Source of the DNA: Myxococcus hansupus
GTDB taxonomy: Bacteria; Myxococcota; Myxococcia; Myxococcales; Myxococcaceae
Assembly (NCBI RefSeq): GCF_000280925.3
Contig: NZ_CP012109.1
Coordinates: 2,748,501 to 2,812,500, forward strand
DNA: 64,000 nucleotides
Direction of reading: 5' to 3'
In this document: one piece after another, positions 27,601 to 35,601 of the stretch
Numbering within the stretch: position 1 is the stretch's first letter
Layout: each line of letters starts with the position of its first letter
Translations under genes and position numbers: made by a program
Notes under the pieces: generated by a model
What the model was told of the DNA's origin: nothing
What the model saw: only the letters and a program-made list of their open reading frames with translations
The model's database searches: none

Positions 27601-28921
27601 CGCCTTGGAGCTCATGGGGCGCGACATGCCCCGGAGCCTGCCAGCGCTGGTGGTGCGCTCGCTCCTGGCCATGGGGCTGCACCTGCTCTACGGCCTGTTC
27701 CCCTGGCTGGTGCGGCCGCTGGGCGCGCGGTTGCCGCTGTACCTGAAGCAACTGTCGACGCTCATCTCGCTCATCAAAATCTACTACTTCGCGGACATCG
27801 GGAAGCTCACGTGGGCCACGCTGGTGGCCACGACGATGGCGGAGCGCTCGCGCAGCGAGTACGGGCTCAGTCTCGCGACCAGTTACTACGGCTCGCTGCT
27901 GTTCGGCTCGGGCATGGTGTGGCGCTCGGGGCACTGGTGCCGGCGCGCGCTGGAGCATGCTCGCCGCTCACGCGACTCGGCCGCGGAGGGCGTGGCGCTG
28001 AGCCGCCTGGCCACCCACGCCATCTTCACCAACGCGCAAGCCCAGGCCACCGAGTATGGCGAGCAGGCGGTGGCGCTGCTGCGGCAGGTGGGGGACATGT
28101 GGGAGGTTCAGACGGGGCTGATGATGCAGGCCACCAGCCTGTTCCTCGCCTCGCGCTTCGAGGACGCGGAGCGCGCGTACCGGGAGATGGGCCGCGTGGG
28201 CGTGGAGCTGAACGCGCTGATGCACCAGGGCTGGTCCCACGCGTGGGTGCCCATGTGCCGCTACCTGCGCGGTGACGGAGACGTGGGCGAGCTGTGCGCG
28301 GAGCTGGAGGAAGGCCTGCGCATCAGCATCGACGTGCAGGACCTGGCCAACCAGTGCGCCAGCTTGAATCACCTGGTCAACGTGGCGGTGCGTGAACACC
28401 AGGTGGAGGAGGCCGCGTTGATGGCGGTGCGCGCGGACGAGGCGCTGTGGCGCTACCACGTGCTGGTGCCCTTCCTCCAGATTGGGCTCGTGGACGCGGC
28501 GGAGGGCGCGCTCTTCGCCTTGGAGCAGGGCGCCGTCTCCGTGCCCCCGGAGCAGCTCTGGGCCATCTACCGTCGCTGCGCGCTCAAGGCCCGGGCGCTG
28601 GGGACGCTCTATCCGTACCTCCGCGGCCCGGCCATGCGGGTGATGGCGCGCGCGAAGGCGCTCAAGCGGGGCGCCAAGGCCGCGGAGCCGCTGTTCGACC
28701 GCGCGCTCGCCGTGCTGGAGGCTACGCCCAACCGCTGGGAGACGGGCGTGGCCTACCTGGACGCGGCCGCGGCGCTGCCGCACCGGAGGACGGCGCTGCT
28801 GGCCCGCGCGCGCGACATCTTCACCGCCATTGATGCCCAGGCGGAGCTGCGGCGGGTGGCGCAGTGGGAACCCACCGTCATCGATGCGACGGCGCGGCGG
28901 GTTCCCGTGGCGCTCACGTGA
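24656..28921 (+). CDS. Tandem class III cyclase / AAA ATPase / TPR protein (soluble adenylyl cyclase-like)
   Basis: 1421 aa. The first cyclase homology domain (about residues 35-205) keeps both metal-binding aspartates (LLLDIAGFTPIV and QFAGDSILACF). The second (about 265-440) lacks the first one (VTCFFLRFN) but keeps the substrate-side GYSALGEVVNMSARL. A P-loop ATPase of STAND/AAA type follows: Walker A GEAGIGKSRL (about 485) and Walker B VLLFFEDLHWAD (about 612). From about 850 the rest is helical TPR-like repeats. This order of active plus degenerate cyclase, NTPase and helical repeats is that of mammalian soluble adenylyl cyclase and of related bacterial proteins. No membrane segment is seen, so it is a cytoplasmic cAMP or cGMP producer. 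It ends overlapping the convergent radical SAM gene by 8 bp. Confidence 0.88.
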   Translation: MSPVDLDPILATLAPYIPGAVLRRLERTEAHALPLVEPVRGAILLLDIAGFTPIVVSLSGAGPRGIDALQRLLTSYYTEMIDVVKDHGGDIYQFAGDSILACFEEEPGTGPTGAVQRAARCALDVQARLSRFVQLELLGQRFTVSSRIGIGFGEAHRVVLGATGLWMHPALIGQPLTQAVAAEKRATVGEVLLSAEAWALLPEPARQGVSRDGAFRLEPSAPLTAPPAPAFVLPAGEEMVARCSLLLHPVLFTKITTAHQEYSGDFRDVTCFFLRFNSARATSSTEDFTRELNAFYEYVQRESAHHGGVLLMTDFTDKGNVLYVIFGAPTALQSKEVLACRLACKLMREQESFPFVEALQIGIATGPAYFGDMGSPWRKGYSALGEVVNMSARLMTHGQGSGIHIDAQTERKLYQGGFATEFVEDARLKGVSRTVPVYRLTSEVRRSLFLKGKGDIVGRKRELATLRQSLDASLGGQGRICVVSGEAGIGKSRLGAKVVELAEAKGARCLYGICYSYEMFTPFFPWKEVLIQLFGLHEGDDVDTQMSRLRQGFAGLEDTGPEWVPVLAGILGLPVEESPLTRDLDARQKNQKLFQVIFQLLEKLSRQTPVLLFFEDLHWADNISVDLIEYVAARLASLRLTLLVTMRPGEHLKSLKGLPGLHRLDLSSLDDEETRALLRLHLRMETPDTALEEMLQAKVQGNPFFIESIVQGLVEKGYLGPVAPGAELMELKRGLQGLALPDSIQDVVLSRIDLLTETEKLVVRVASVVGRIFTLEAVAALAPGSVSPERIREAIDTLTRLGLILLEMEEPFTCIFKHIVIRDVAYTTLLVSAREDLHRRMARFIEARAGDNPVKSAGILAYHALAGNDEVKGLEYTMMAARSAREQYANDDAVHHYNRAMEILGGTLALDPEEVLRQTHVVMKELAETLLNAGNYAGAILMFEQCLADEEQVPRRAEIHLGLGRAHQEKGESKRAIQELETALELMGRDMPRSLPALVVRSLLAMGLHLLYGLFPWLVRPLGARLPLYLKQLSTLISLIKIYYFADIGKLTWATLVATTMAERSRSEYGLSLATSYYGSLLFGSGMVWRSGHWCRRALEHARRSRDSAAEGVALSRLATHAIFTNAQAQATEYGEQAVALLRQVGDMWEVQTGLMMQATSLFLASRFEDAERAYREMGRVGVELNALMHQGWSHAWVPMCRYLRGDGDVGELCAELEEGLRISIDVQDLANQCASLNHLVNVAVREHQVEEAALMAVRADEALWRYHVLVPFLQIGLVDAAEGALFALEQGAVSVPPEQLWAIYRRCALKARALGTLYPYLRGPAMRVMARAKALKRGAKAAEPLFDRALAVLEATPNRWETGVAYLDAAAALPHRRTALLARARDIFTAIDAQAELRRVAQWEPTVIDATARRVPVALT

Positions 28922-30329
28922 GCCGCTGCGGCCGCAGCCCGAGCTGGCTCATCTGCTGCGTGTCCCAGTACTCCAGCGCGTCCTGACCGGCGATGTAGCG
29001 GCGCGCGGTGTTCTTCACCGGGTTGCGGATGCTCGTGATTTCGGGCCCGGAGAAGAGGATGGTCTGCTTGTACCGGGGCATGTCGCTCATCGTGAGCTTG
29101 GACCAGTAGTGGCGCGCGATGTTGGGCAGGCTGCCGAGCTGGGCGCACAGCCGGTGGAAGTGCTCGATGACCTCCGAGGTGTGCAGGTTCTTGGGCTGGT
29201 GACAGAGCGTGTAGCCGTCGTAGTCGCGGCTGAGCGTCCCGGGCAGGAGCCGGCCATCGGCCTGGAGCTCCCGGAAGAAGGGCGTCTCCGGGTAGGGACA
29301 CACGATGCCCAGGAAGGTGACGGAGAAGTACTGGAGGTCCGCGAGGTACTCGGGGAGCTTCTCCAGGTACTCGTTGGTGTCGCCGTCCGAGCCGACGATG
29401 AGGCCAAAGGACAGGAGGATGCCGGCGGAGAAGACGCGGCGGATGACGGCGTCGACCTCGCTCAGCTTGTTCTGCCCCTTGTTCATGGCCTTGATGGAGT
29501 CGGGGTTGAGGGATTCCAGGCCGGTGTAGACATAGCGGCAGCCGGCCTTGGCCATCAGCTTCACCAACGCCTCGTCCTTGAGGACGTTGAAGGTGAGCGC
29601 GCAGCCCCACGTCTTCTTCAGCGGGATGAGGGCCTCGCACAGTTCCCGCAGGTACTTCGGTGAGCCCCCGAGGTTGTTGTCCAGGAAGATGAACGCGTCA
29701 TCCATCATCCCCATGAAGTTGGGGTTCCAGTGCATGCGCGTCTGGATTTCGTCGATGACGTGGGCGACGGGGCGGTAGCGGTAGCGCTCGTTGCCGGTGA
29801 GGACGCAGAAGTTGCAGGAGAAGGGGCAACCGCGCGACGCCTCGATGCCGGGCAGGCGCAGCTTGTTGTGCGTGAAGTCGATGAGGTCGTAGCGCGAGGG
29901 CCGGATGGCGGTGGGGCCCAGCGGCGGGCGCTGGTAGCGCGGCTGGAGCTGGCCCTTCTCGAAGTCCTCGATGAGGGCGGGGACGTTGGCCTCGGGCTCA
30001 CCGGTGATGACGGCGTCGAAGTACTGCTGCGCGTCGTCGGGGAAGTAGCTGGCGTGGCGGCCCCCGGCCACCGTCTTCATGCCGCGCTGGCGGAAGAGGG
30101 TGGAGAGCACCTTGGTGTGCTCATAGAAGGAATGCAGATAGGAGAAGAAGACGAGGTCCCAATGGCGGTCCATGGGGATGTCGCGCTCCTTCTCGTTGAA
30201 GATCTCCACCTCCGCGTGCTCGGGGCACAGGCCGGCGATGAGCTCCGGCACGGAGGACTGCATGATGGAGGGTTCCTTGATGCGCAGCCGGGTGGGGTGC
30301 GTGTACGTGGCGATGACGGCAATCCGCAT
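28914..30329 (-). CDS. B12-binding-domain radical SAM enzyme
   Basis: 471 aa from the ATG at 30329, where the fold begins (MRIAVIATY); a longer frame from 30383 adds 18 unlikely residues. Residues ~1-145 match a cobalamin-binding-type Rossmann domain (DLVFFSYLHSFYEHTKVLSTLF, VAGGRHASYFPDDAQQYFDAVITGEPE) without the histidine-ligand DxHxxG motif. The radical SAM core carries the cluster motif CPFSCNFC (CxxxCxxC) at about residue 175, and later ALTFNVLKDEALVKLMAKAGC and YVYTGLESLNPDSI. The class uses S-adenosylmethionine and often cobalamin for methylation or rearrangement. Substrate unknown; no pathway genes are adjacent. It is tail-to-tail with the cyclase gene. Confidence 0.88.
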   Translation of the reverse strand: MRIAVIATYTHPTRLRIKEPSIMQSSVPELIAGLCPEHAEVEIFNEKERDIPMDRHWDLVFFSYLHSFYEHTKVLSTLFRQRGMKTVAGGRHASYFPDDAQQYFDAVITGEPEANVPALIEDFEKGQLQPRYQRPPLGPTAIRPSRYDLIDFTHNKLRLPGIEASRGCPFSCNFCVLTGNERYRYRPVAHVIDEIQTRMHWNPNFMGMMDDAFIFLDNNLGGSPKYLRELCEALIPLKKTWGCALTFNVLKDEALVKLMAKAGCRYVYTGLESLNPDSIKAMNKGQNKLSEVDAVIRRVFSAGILLSFGLIVGSDGDTNEYLEKLPEYLADLQYFSVTFLGIVCPYPETPFFRELQADGRLLPGTLSRDYDGYTLCHQPKNLHTSEVIEHFHRLCAQLGSLPNIARHYWSKLTMSDMPRYKQTILFSGPEITSIRNPVKNTARRYIAGQDALEYWDTQQMSQLGLRPQRLT

Positions 30330-30680
30330 GCGATGACGTGGCTCCAAGAAGAGGCGGCGTGGCCACGGAGCGGCAAGGAGCATGCGTCATAGGGTTCGGC
30401 TCCCCCGGCCTGGCCTTGAAAACAGAATCCCCCTGTTTCACGGCCTACGCAAAATGACAGCGGGGTGAAGTCTGAATCTCAGGCTCAATCCTCCTGTGCG
30501 CAGCGGACGTCAGGAGTTCCGGAGTGTCACAGCGCGAACTCGACTCACGTGCAGTGAGACGCGTCACGCGGTGTGCATGGAATTTCAGTGAGCAGGTCAT
30601 TATCTAGTGAGGGTCCGCTTGTCGGCCCCCCCCGACGCTCGAACCGCTTCGTTCTCCCCCCGCCCCCGCGAGCGCCCCCC
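30330..30680. other. Intergenic region between divergent radical SAM and YceI genes
   Basis: About 350 bp without a convincing gene. It should hold both promoters. A dyad CTCAC-GTGCA-GTGAG at 30544-30558 is operator-like, and a GACGCGTC palindrome lies just after it. No firm -35/-10 pair was found. The last 80 bp before the YceI start are C-rich and give no classical ribosome site. Confidence 0.4.
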
Positions 30681-31214
30681 ATGTCCGTGAGCACCTGGAG
30701 CATCGATCCTTCGCATTCCTCCGTCTTGTTCGTGGCCCGCCACATGGTGGTGGCGCGCGTCCACGGCCGCTTCGAGCGTTTCAGTGGAACGCTCCGCGTG
30801 AATCCCGACCAGCCCATCCAGGGCGAAGTCGACATGACTGTTGAAACGGCGAGCATCTACACCGGCGCGCCGGACCGGGATGCGCACCTGCGCTCGCCGG
30901 ACTTCCTCGACGCGGACGCCGCGCCCAAGCTCACCTTCCGCAGCACGAAGGTGGAGCCCACGGGCGGTGCCAGCTTCCGCCTGCTGGGGGACCTGACCAT
31001 CCGCCATGTCACCCAGCCCGTGGCCTTCGAGGCGCGTCACACCGCCACGTCGAAGGACCCGTGGGGCAACACGCGCCTCATCTACTCCGCGCGCGCCACC
31101 ATCAACCGCACGGACTACGGCATCCGCTGGAACAAGACGCTCGACAACGGTGGGTGGCTCGTCGGCGAGAAGATCGACCTGGAGTTGGACATCCAGGCCA
31201 TCCCCGCGGCCTGA
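30681..31214 (+). CDS. YceI-family lipid-binding protein
   Basis: 177 aa from the ATG at 30681, where the family begins (STWSIDPSHSSVLFVARHM). Typical YceI elements follow: VHGRFERFSGTLRV, VDMTVETASIYTGAPDRDAHLRSPDFLDA, KLTFRSTKVEP, LLGDLTIRHVTQPVAFEA, and the NRTDYGIRWN stretch near the end. YceI proteins form a lipocalin-like barrel that binds isoprenoid or amide lipids. Unlike E. coli YceI this copy has no signal peptide and is predicted cytoplasmic, which is common in myxobacterial and actinobacterial homologues. It ends 9 bp from a convergent gene. Confidence 0.92.
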   Translation: MSVSTWSIDPSHSSVLFVARHMVVARVHGRFERFSGTLRVNPDQPIQGEVDMTVETASIYTGAPDRDAHLRSPDFLDADAAPKLTFRSTKVEPTGGASFRLLGDLTIRHVTQPVAFEARHTATSKDPWGNTRLIYSARATINRTDYGIRWNKTLDNGGWLVGEKIDLELDIQAIPAA

Positions 31215-31223
31215 GCAGCGCGC

Positions 31224-32216
31224 TCACGGCGCGGGCATGAAGTCCGCGTAGACGGCGGCGTGGTCGGAGCCGCCAAAGCCGCCACGCGGATCGCGCATGG
31301 CCCGGAACGAGCCGGGCACATACGTTCCGCCTCCGCGCGCCAGGTACAGGTGGTCGATGGCCTGGCGCTCGCCGTAGAACGAATACGTCCACGTCTCGTC
31401 ATCTGGCCGGTCGCTGGCGACGCGCAGCAGTGCGCCGTCGCGCTCCAGTGCTTGGATGGGCTCCGAGCCCGGCACGTCGTTGAGGTCGCCGCCCAGCACC
31501 ACCAGCGCGTTCGGCGTTGCCTGGGCGACGCCCGCGATGATGTCGCGTGCGGCGGCGGCCTCCGCGAAGCGTCGCCCCGGGTCGTCGCTCGACTTGGAGC
31601 GGAAGTGCGCGGAGAAGACGATGACCTGCTTGCCGTCCACGTCCAGGTGGACCTCCAGCAGCTCCCGCGCGAAGCGCGTCTCCGTGCCATCCGGCCGCCA
31701 CAGCGTGCGGTGGCGGTGGCCTCGGACGCGGGTGATGGGATGGACGGAGATGACGGCCACGTCCACCGACGCCGGCGCGCCCGTCTCGCCCAGCTCCGAG
31801 TAGCCGAAGCGGGGGAGGCGGGACGTCAGCGCGTCCAGTGATGCCTGCGTCTCCACCTCGGCGAGCAGCACCACGTCCGCGTTCAGTCGTGAGACGGCGG
31901 CGGCGAGCCGGTCCGCCTTCAATCCGAACTCGGAGGGCGTCGGCAGGGCCTCGTAGTTGCTCCCGCCGCACGCGCCGGAGTCGCACACCGTGTCGAAGAA
32001 GCGCTGCACGTTGTACGCGGCGATTCGGACGCTGCCCTCGAGCGCCGAGTCGGGCGGCTCGGGGGTGCCACAGCCCGTGCCCACGCAGTCGTCCGGCCCG
32101 GGGACTGGTGGCGTCCAGCGCCCGTCGCATCCGGACAGCGACAGGAAGGCACCCAGCAGGACGGCGGCCTGGGTTCGCGTGATGCGCCAGCGGGTGGGAC
32201 GGAAGGCGAGTGACAT
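31224..32216 (-). CDS. Endonuclease/exonuclease/phosphatase (EEP)-family lipoprotein
   Basis: 330 aa from the ATG at 32216; longer readings lack a signal. A lipoprotein signal ends in the lipobox LSGC (about residue 29), so it is predicted to be anchored outside the cytoplasm. EEP-family catalytic motifs are all present: RIAAYNVQRFF (Asn), LLAEVET (Glu), FSAHFRSKSSDD, VVLGGDLNDVPGS (Asp/Asn) and GGSDHAAVYA (Asp/His). Such metal-dependent hydrolases cleave phosphodiester bonds, in DNA, sugar-phosphates or sphingomyelin. An exported lipoprotein form suggests extracellular DNA or phospholipid degradation, suited to a predatory or scavenging life (inference). Two extra cysteine clusters (CVGTGCGT, CDSGACGG) may form disulfides. 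Confidence 0.88.
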   Translation of the reverse strand: MSLAFRPTRWRITRTQAAVLLGAFLSLSGCDGRWTPPVPGPDDCVGTGCGTPEPPDSALEGSVRIAAYNVQRFFDTVCDSGACGGSNYEALPTPSEFGLKADRLAAAVSRLNADVVLLAEVETQASLDALTSRLPRFGYSELGETGAPASVDVAVISVHPITRVRGHRHRTLWRPDGTETRFARELLEVHLDVDGKQVIVFSAHFRSKSSDDPGRRFAEAAAARDIIAGVAQATPNALVVLGGDLNDVPGSEPIQALERDGALLRVASDRPDDETWTYSFYGERQAIDHLYLARGGGTYVPGSFRAMRDPRGGFGGSDHAAVYADFMPAP

Positions 32217-32392
32217 GCGCGCGGCAGCGTACTCCAACGCGGCGCGGGCGCGGCCGGGCAGGCGGGCACAGTGTTCGCGGAAGGCTTCTTGGCCCCACGC
32301 GCATTGCTTCCAGGAAAGGGTTACGGCATGACAGCGAGTGCGGTGGGGCGCGTGCCCGCCGTACGGACCGGGCACGGAGGCGCGTTCGCGGC

Positions 32393-32539
32393 ATGTTTTT
32401 CGAGATTCTCATTGGCGCCGCGGTGATGACGCTCATCACCGTGCTCTTCACCGGGCCCGGGATGTGGAGCTCCACCTGGGGCTACCGGAAGAAGGAAGGC
32501 AAGGGCACCTCCGAGCCTCCCGACGACGCGAAGAAGTAG
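32393..32539 (+). CDS. Small single-pass membrane protein
   Basis: 48 aa from the ATG at 32393. A hydrophobic segment FFEILIGAAVMTLITVLF spans about residues 2-20. A WGYRKKEGKG stretch and an acidic/basic tail ending DDAKK follow. No ribosome site stands out, and the family is not recognised. It is supported mainly by the sensible membrane-plus-charged-tail design and its fit between neighbouring genes; it could be a chance ORF. Confidence 0.45.
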   Translation: MFFEILIGAAVMTLITVLFTGPGMWSSTWGYRKKEGKGTSEPPDDAKK

Positions 32540-32553
32540 TCGCCGGACGTTCG

Positions 32554-32859
32554 TTATTGGCAGATGCCCGGGCAGTCGGTCGCTCCCGAGCCCGGTGAGC
32601 AGGCATCCAGCGGGTCGTCGACGCACCGCGTCCCCGGTGACACGCAGCTACCGTAGAAGCCGCCACAGCACTCGGTGTAGCCCGCTGGCACGTCGCACGG
32701 CGTCGCGAAGCTTCGGCACTCGGCGCCGCCCGCGGCTGGACGGGCGAACACGAGCACCTGCGCGCAGCCCTCTCCGTTGTTGTCGTCGGAGCCCCCACTG
32801 CAAGCCGTCAGCAGCAGGGAGGCCAGGGCCGCGCCCGCGGCCATCATGAGTCGGTCCAT
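32554..32859 (-). CDS. Small Cys-rich lipoprotein
   Basis: 101 aa. The start is followed by a lipoprotein signal peptide with lipobox LLTAC (Cys at about residue 20) and a Ser/Gly/Asp linker (SGGSDDNNGEG). The Asp is at +5 rather than +2, compatible with outer-membrane sorting. The mature part holds ten further cysteines in pairs (CAQV ... CRSF, CDVP ... CCGGFYGSC, CVDD, CSPG, CPGIC), typical of small disulfide-rich myxobacterial lipoproteins. Function unknown. It is convergent with the 48-aa gene. Confidence 0.75.
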   Translation of the reverse strand: MDRLMMAAGAALASLLLTACSGGSDDNNGEGCAQVLVFARPAAGGAECRSFATPCDVPAGYTECCGGFYGSCVSPGTRCVDDPLDACSPGSGATDCPGICQ

Positions 32860-32914
32860 GTCCGCTATCTGGCCAGGACCGGCCCGCGCGTCCAGCCCCC
32901 CACACGCTGGGATG

Positions 32915-34383
32915 TCATTCCACGAGCATCCGCTTCACGGGGGCGGGGTCCACAGCGACCATCAACGGCCGGGTGAAGTTGCTGAACGACACCAGCGCCT
33001 GGCCTGGGGCGAGCCTTGAGACGCGGTTCCACAGGCTCTCATCGATGCTGCCCGCTGTCTTCTGCATGCGGGCGATGACCGAGCTGTCCGCGATTTTGTG
33101 GATGACGAAGTTGTTGATGAGGCCCAGCACCTCGTTAGGGAGATGCTGTGGGAGCTGGGTGACGAACACGAGCCCCATCCACCGTTTGCGACCCCGCTTG
33201 GCGATCTTCGCCACCTGCTCGAAAAGTACGGGCATCTGGGAGATGCGGTGGGTGGAGAGGAACTCGTGGGCCTCCTCGATGATGATGAGCACCGGCGTGA
33301 CGGAGCCATCCTGGGTGTTGGCTGATTGGTAACGAGCTTCTTGGGCCTCCTGAAGGCCCCGGAGGATGTCAGCGATGACCAGATTGTTGAGCTGTGGCGA
33401 ATCGGTGTCCGACAGGTCGATGACGGACACTCGGCCCGGTGCGAGCATGGAGTCGTAGTCCACCGCATCCACGTTGCCCACGTCGAAGATGCCCAGGCGC
33501 CGGAGGCGGTGCAGTTTGCTGGCGAGCGCCTTCCAACTCACCTCGTGGCGGCTGCTCTGCGCCATGACCCGGGCCATCACCCGGCCAAAGCTGCTCCGGA
33601 ACTCAGTGCGAAGGTTCAACCCACGGGAGGGGGCCTTGGCCGTGGTATCGGGTTCGGCCTCCTGCTCATCCTGATCTTCCAGTAGCGATGCTTGTTTCCT
33701 TGGAGTCGATCGCGACTTTCCTCGCGTTTCGGATTTCCCCTCGTCGCTCAAGCTGTAGATGTACGCGCTGACGACATCCAGCACGTGATCAATGGTCATC
33801 TGAGGGTAGCCCGTGGACAGTTCATCGACATCGAGGACCTGACGACGCTCCTCCTCCGTCTGAGGATAGATCTTGAAATCCTCCATCAGGAGCTTGGTGA
33901 CGTCATAAGCCTTGAGGAACCGTTCTTGCTGCGCGTCCGACATGTCTAGAATCTCTGCCAGCGCGTAGGGCGAGAGGCTGGAGAACTTGAGTGAAAATGC
34001 GCGCCTGTTCCGGTGTCTCGGGTTGAGGCTGTCGCGGCCGATGAGGTGGTGGATGTGCAGGTCTTTAACGCCCTCTGCCTTCTGACCGCGGCGACGGAGT
34101 GCCTCGATCATTGCGGCATGGTCCGTCGGCTTGTCGACGTGGGTGTACTCACCTTCGACGTCGAAGACGATGGTGGCGATGCCCTGCTGCTGGGCACGGT
34201 GGATGAGTGTGGCGACGGTGGTGGATTTGCCCCCGCCTGTCGTTCCAATAATGCCGGTGTGGCGGGGGAGGATGGATTTGTCCCGAGGATTGAGGCGGGC
34301 CTCCATCTTGTCGTAGCCCACGACGAGGCCTAGGCACAGGTCGCCGCCTGTCCCGAGCACCCGTGCGCTCTCCTCATCGTCTA
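32915..34383 (-). pseudogene. HerA-like ATPase, C-terminal part, cut off by the IS630 insertion
   Basis: This is the 3' 488 codons of a HerA/DUF87-type DNA translocase. It starts mid-protein at DDEESARVLGTGGDLCLGLVVGY. It holds Walker A IGTTGGGKSTT, a Walker B-like LIIIEEAHEFL, the VTQLPQHLPNEVL sensor segment, and the FVIHKI motif typical of HerA. HerA forms a hexameric ring that drives DNA through and works with NurA nuclease in end resection or in defence complexes. The N-terminal HAS-barrel lies across the insertion at 35602-36558. An open frame runs on from the element into this part, so a fusion starting inside the IS is possible, but the HAS-barrel needed for NurA contact would be missing. 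Confidence 0.85.
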
Positions 34384-34410
34384 AACCACCGCTCGTGATT
34401 CTCGATCGCG
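34384..34410. repeat. Left terminal inverted repeat of the IS630 element, next to TA at 34382-34383
   Basis: It begins AACCACCGCTCGTGATTCTC and ends CGCG. Compared by eye with the reverse complement of 35575-35601, it matches at 19 of 27 positions, including the first three bases and the TCTCG block. Confidence 0.85.
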
Positions 34411-34475
34411 GTTGGTGAGCGGGCGGGCGCGCGGGGCGCGAGGAAGAGGCAGGGGCGCATCCCGTTCGGCTCTGT

Positions 34476-35573
34476 GTGCGCAGAAGACCAGGAATCGGAA
34501 AGGCCCCGCCCAGGGATAAAGGTAGGCTGCGTCTGTCGCGGCTGCAGCGCCGCTCCCTCATTCGCTGGGGAGAAAGGAGCGGCTGCCCGCTCACCCTGCG
34601 ACGGTGCATGGCGGTGGTGGGAGTGTCGCGCGGCAAATCGTGCAGCGAGGTCGCACGTGCGCTGGCGTGCGCCACCTCCACCGTCGTCTCCGCGGTCAAT
34701 CGTTACCGGACGGGACGGCGTAAATCCCTGGTGGACCGCAGGGCAGCCAATGGCGAGGCGAAGGTGGATGAGCGCTTCCTCGCCATTCTCTCGCGTGTGC
34801 TGGCAGGTACTCCCGAAGAGGTGGGCTGGTGCCGCCCGACGTGGACGCGGGAGTTGCTCGCGCTGGAGATGGAGCGCCGGGGCTTGGCGCGGGTGTCGGT
34901 TGCCACCATGGGCCGTGCGCTTGCCACCCTCGGTGCGAGCCTGAAGGCGGCCAAACCCGTCGTGGGCTGCCCTTGGCCGGGCTGGAAGCGGCGCCGGCGC
35001 CTCTTCGAACTGCGGTGCCTGGAAGCCTATGCCCAGTGCGACGAGCCGGTCCTCTACGTGGACGAGGTGGACATCCACCTCAATCCGAAGGTGGGACGCG
35101 ACTGGTGTCTGCCCGGCCAGCGCCGGGTGGTGCTCACGCCAGGCAACAACAAGAAGCGATACTTGGCTGGCGCCCTGGACTCGAAGACGGGCCGCCTCAC
35201 CTGGGTGGAAGGCAAGTCGAAGGCCAGCTCCCTCTTCATCCAACTCCTTTGGCGCATCTGCGGTGAGTACCGTGGCGCGCCACGAATCCACCTCATCCTG
35301 GACAACGCCTCCATCCACAGCAGCAAGAAGACGAGGAAGGCGCTCGAGCAACTCGACGGTAGGATTGTCCTCCACTTCCTGCCGCCTTACTGCCCGGACG
35401 CCAATCGCATTGAGCGCGTCTGGCTGGACCTCCACTCCAACGTCACCCGCAACCATCACTGCCGCACCCTCCAGAAGCTGATGCGACGCGTCCAGGCATA
35501 CCTGCTCGCTCGCAACGCCCAGCGGCGTGCCAGTCCTATCCTCCGCAAGGTCCATCTACGGCGCGCCGCCTGA
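34476..35573 (+). CDS. IS630-family DDE transposase
   Basis: 365 aa from a GTG start (others possible a little downstream). The N-terminal part is a helix-turn-helix DNA-binding region (about residues 40-85, CMAVVGVSRGKSCSEVARALACATSTVVSAVNRY in outline). A linker follows, then the DDE catalytic core: D in LYVDEVDIHLNP, D in HLILDNASIHSS, and E in PDANRIERVWLDL, the spacing expected for IS630/Tc1-mariner proteins. The frame is intact, so the element may still be active. It reads on the strand opposite to the interrupted HerA gene. Confidence 0.92.
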   Translation: MRRRPGIGKAPPRDKGRLRLSRLQRRSLIRWGERSGCPLTLRRCMAVVGVSRGKSCSEVARALACATSTVVSAVNRYRTGRRKSLVDRRAANGEAKVDERFLAILSRVLAGTPEEVGWCRPTWTRELLALEMERRGLARVSVATMGRALATLGASLKAAKPVVGCPWPGWKRRRRLFELRCLEAYAQCDEPVLYVDEVDIHLNPKVGRDWCLPGQRRVVLTPGNNKKRYLAGALDSKTGRLTWVEGKSKASSLFIQLLWRICGEYRGAPRIHLILDNASIHSSKKTRKALEQLDGRIVLHFLPPYCPDANRIERVWLDLHSNVTRNHHCRTLQKLMRRVQAYLLARNAQRRASPILRKVHLRRAA

Positions 35574-35574
35574 A

Positions 35575-35601
35575 CGCGTGCGAGATTCGTGATCGGCCGT
35601 T
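35575..35601. repeat. Right terminal inverted repeat of the IS630 element, next to TA at 35602-35603
   Basis: Its reverse complement begins AACGGCCGATCACGAATCTC and ends CGCG, pairing with the left end. The transposase stop codon lies 2 bp inside it. Confidence 0.85.

Larger units (their letters stand above)
34384..35601 (+). mobile_element. IS630-family insertion sequence, 1,218 bp
   Basis: The element is bounded by imperfect 27-bp terminal inverted repeats and flanked on each side by the dinucleotide TA, the target duplicated by IS630/Tc1-mariner elements. It carries one transposase gene reading opposite to the disrupted host gene. Deleting the element and one TA joins the HerA fragments in frame, with the coding strand reading CTTCCTAC-TA-GACGATGAG, that is V-F-L-L-D-D-E-E. 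This fixes the borders independently of the inverted repeats. Confidence 0.92.
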
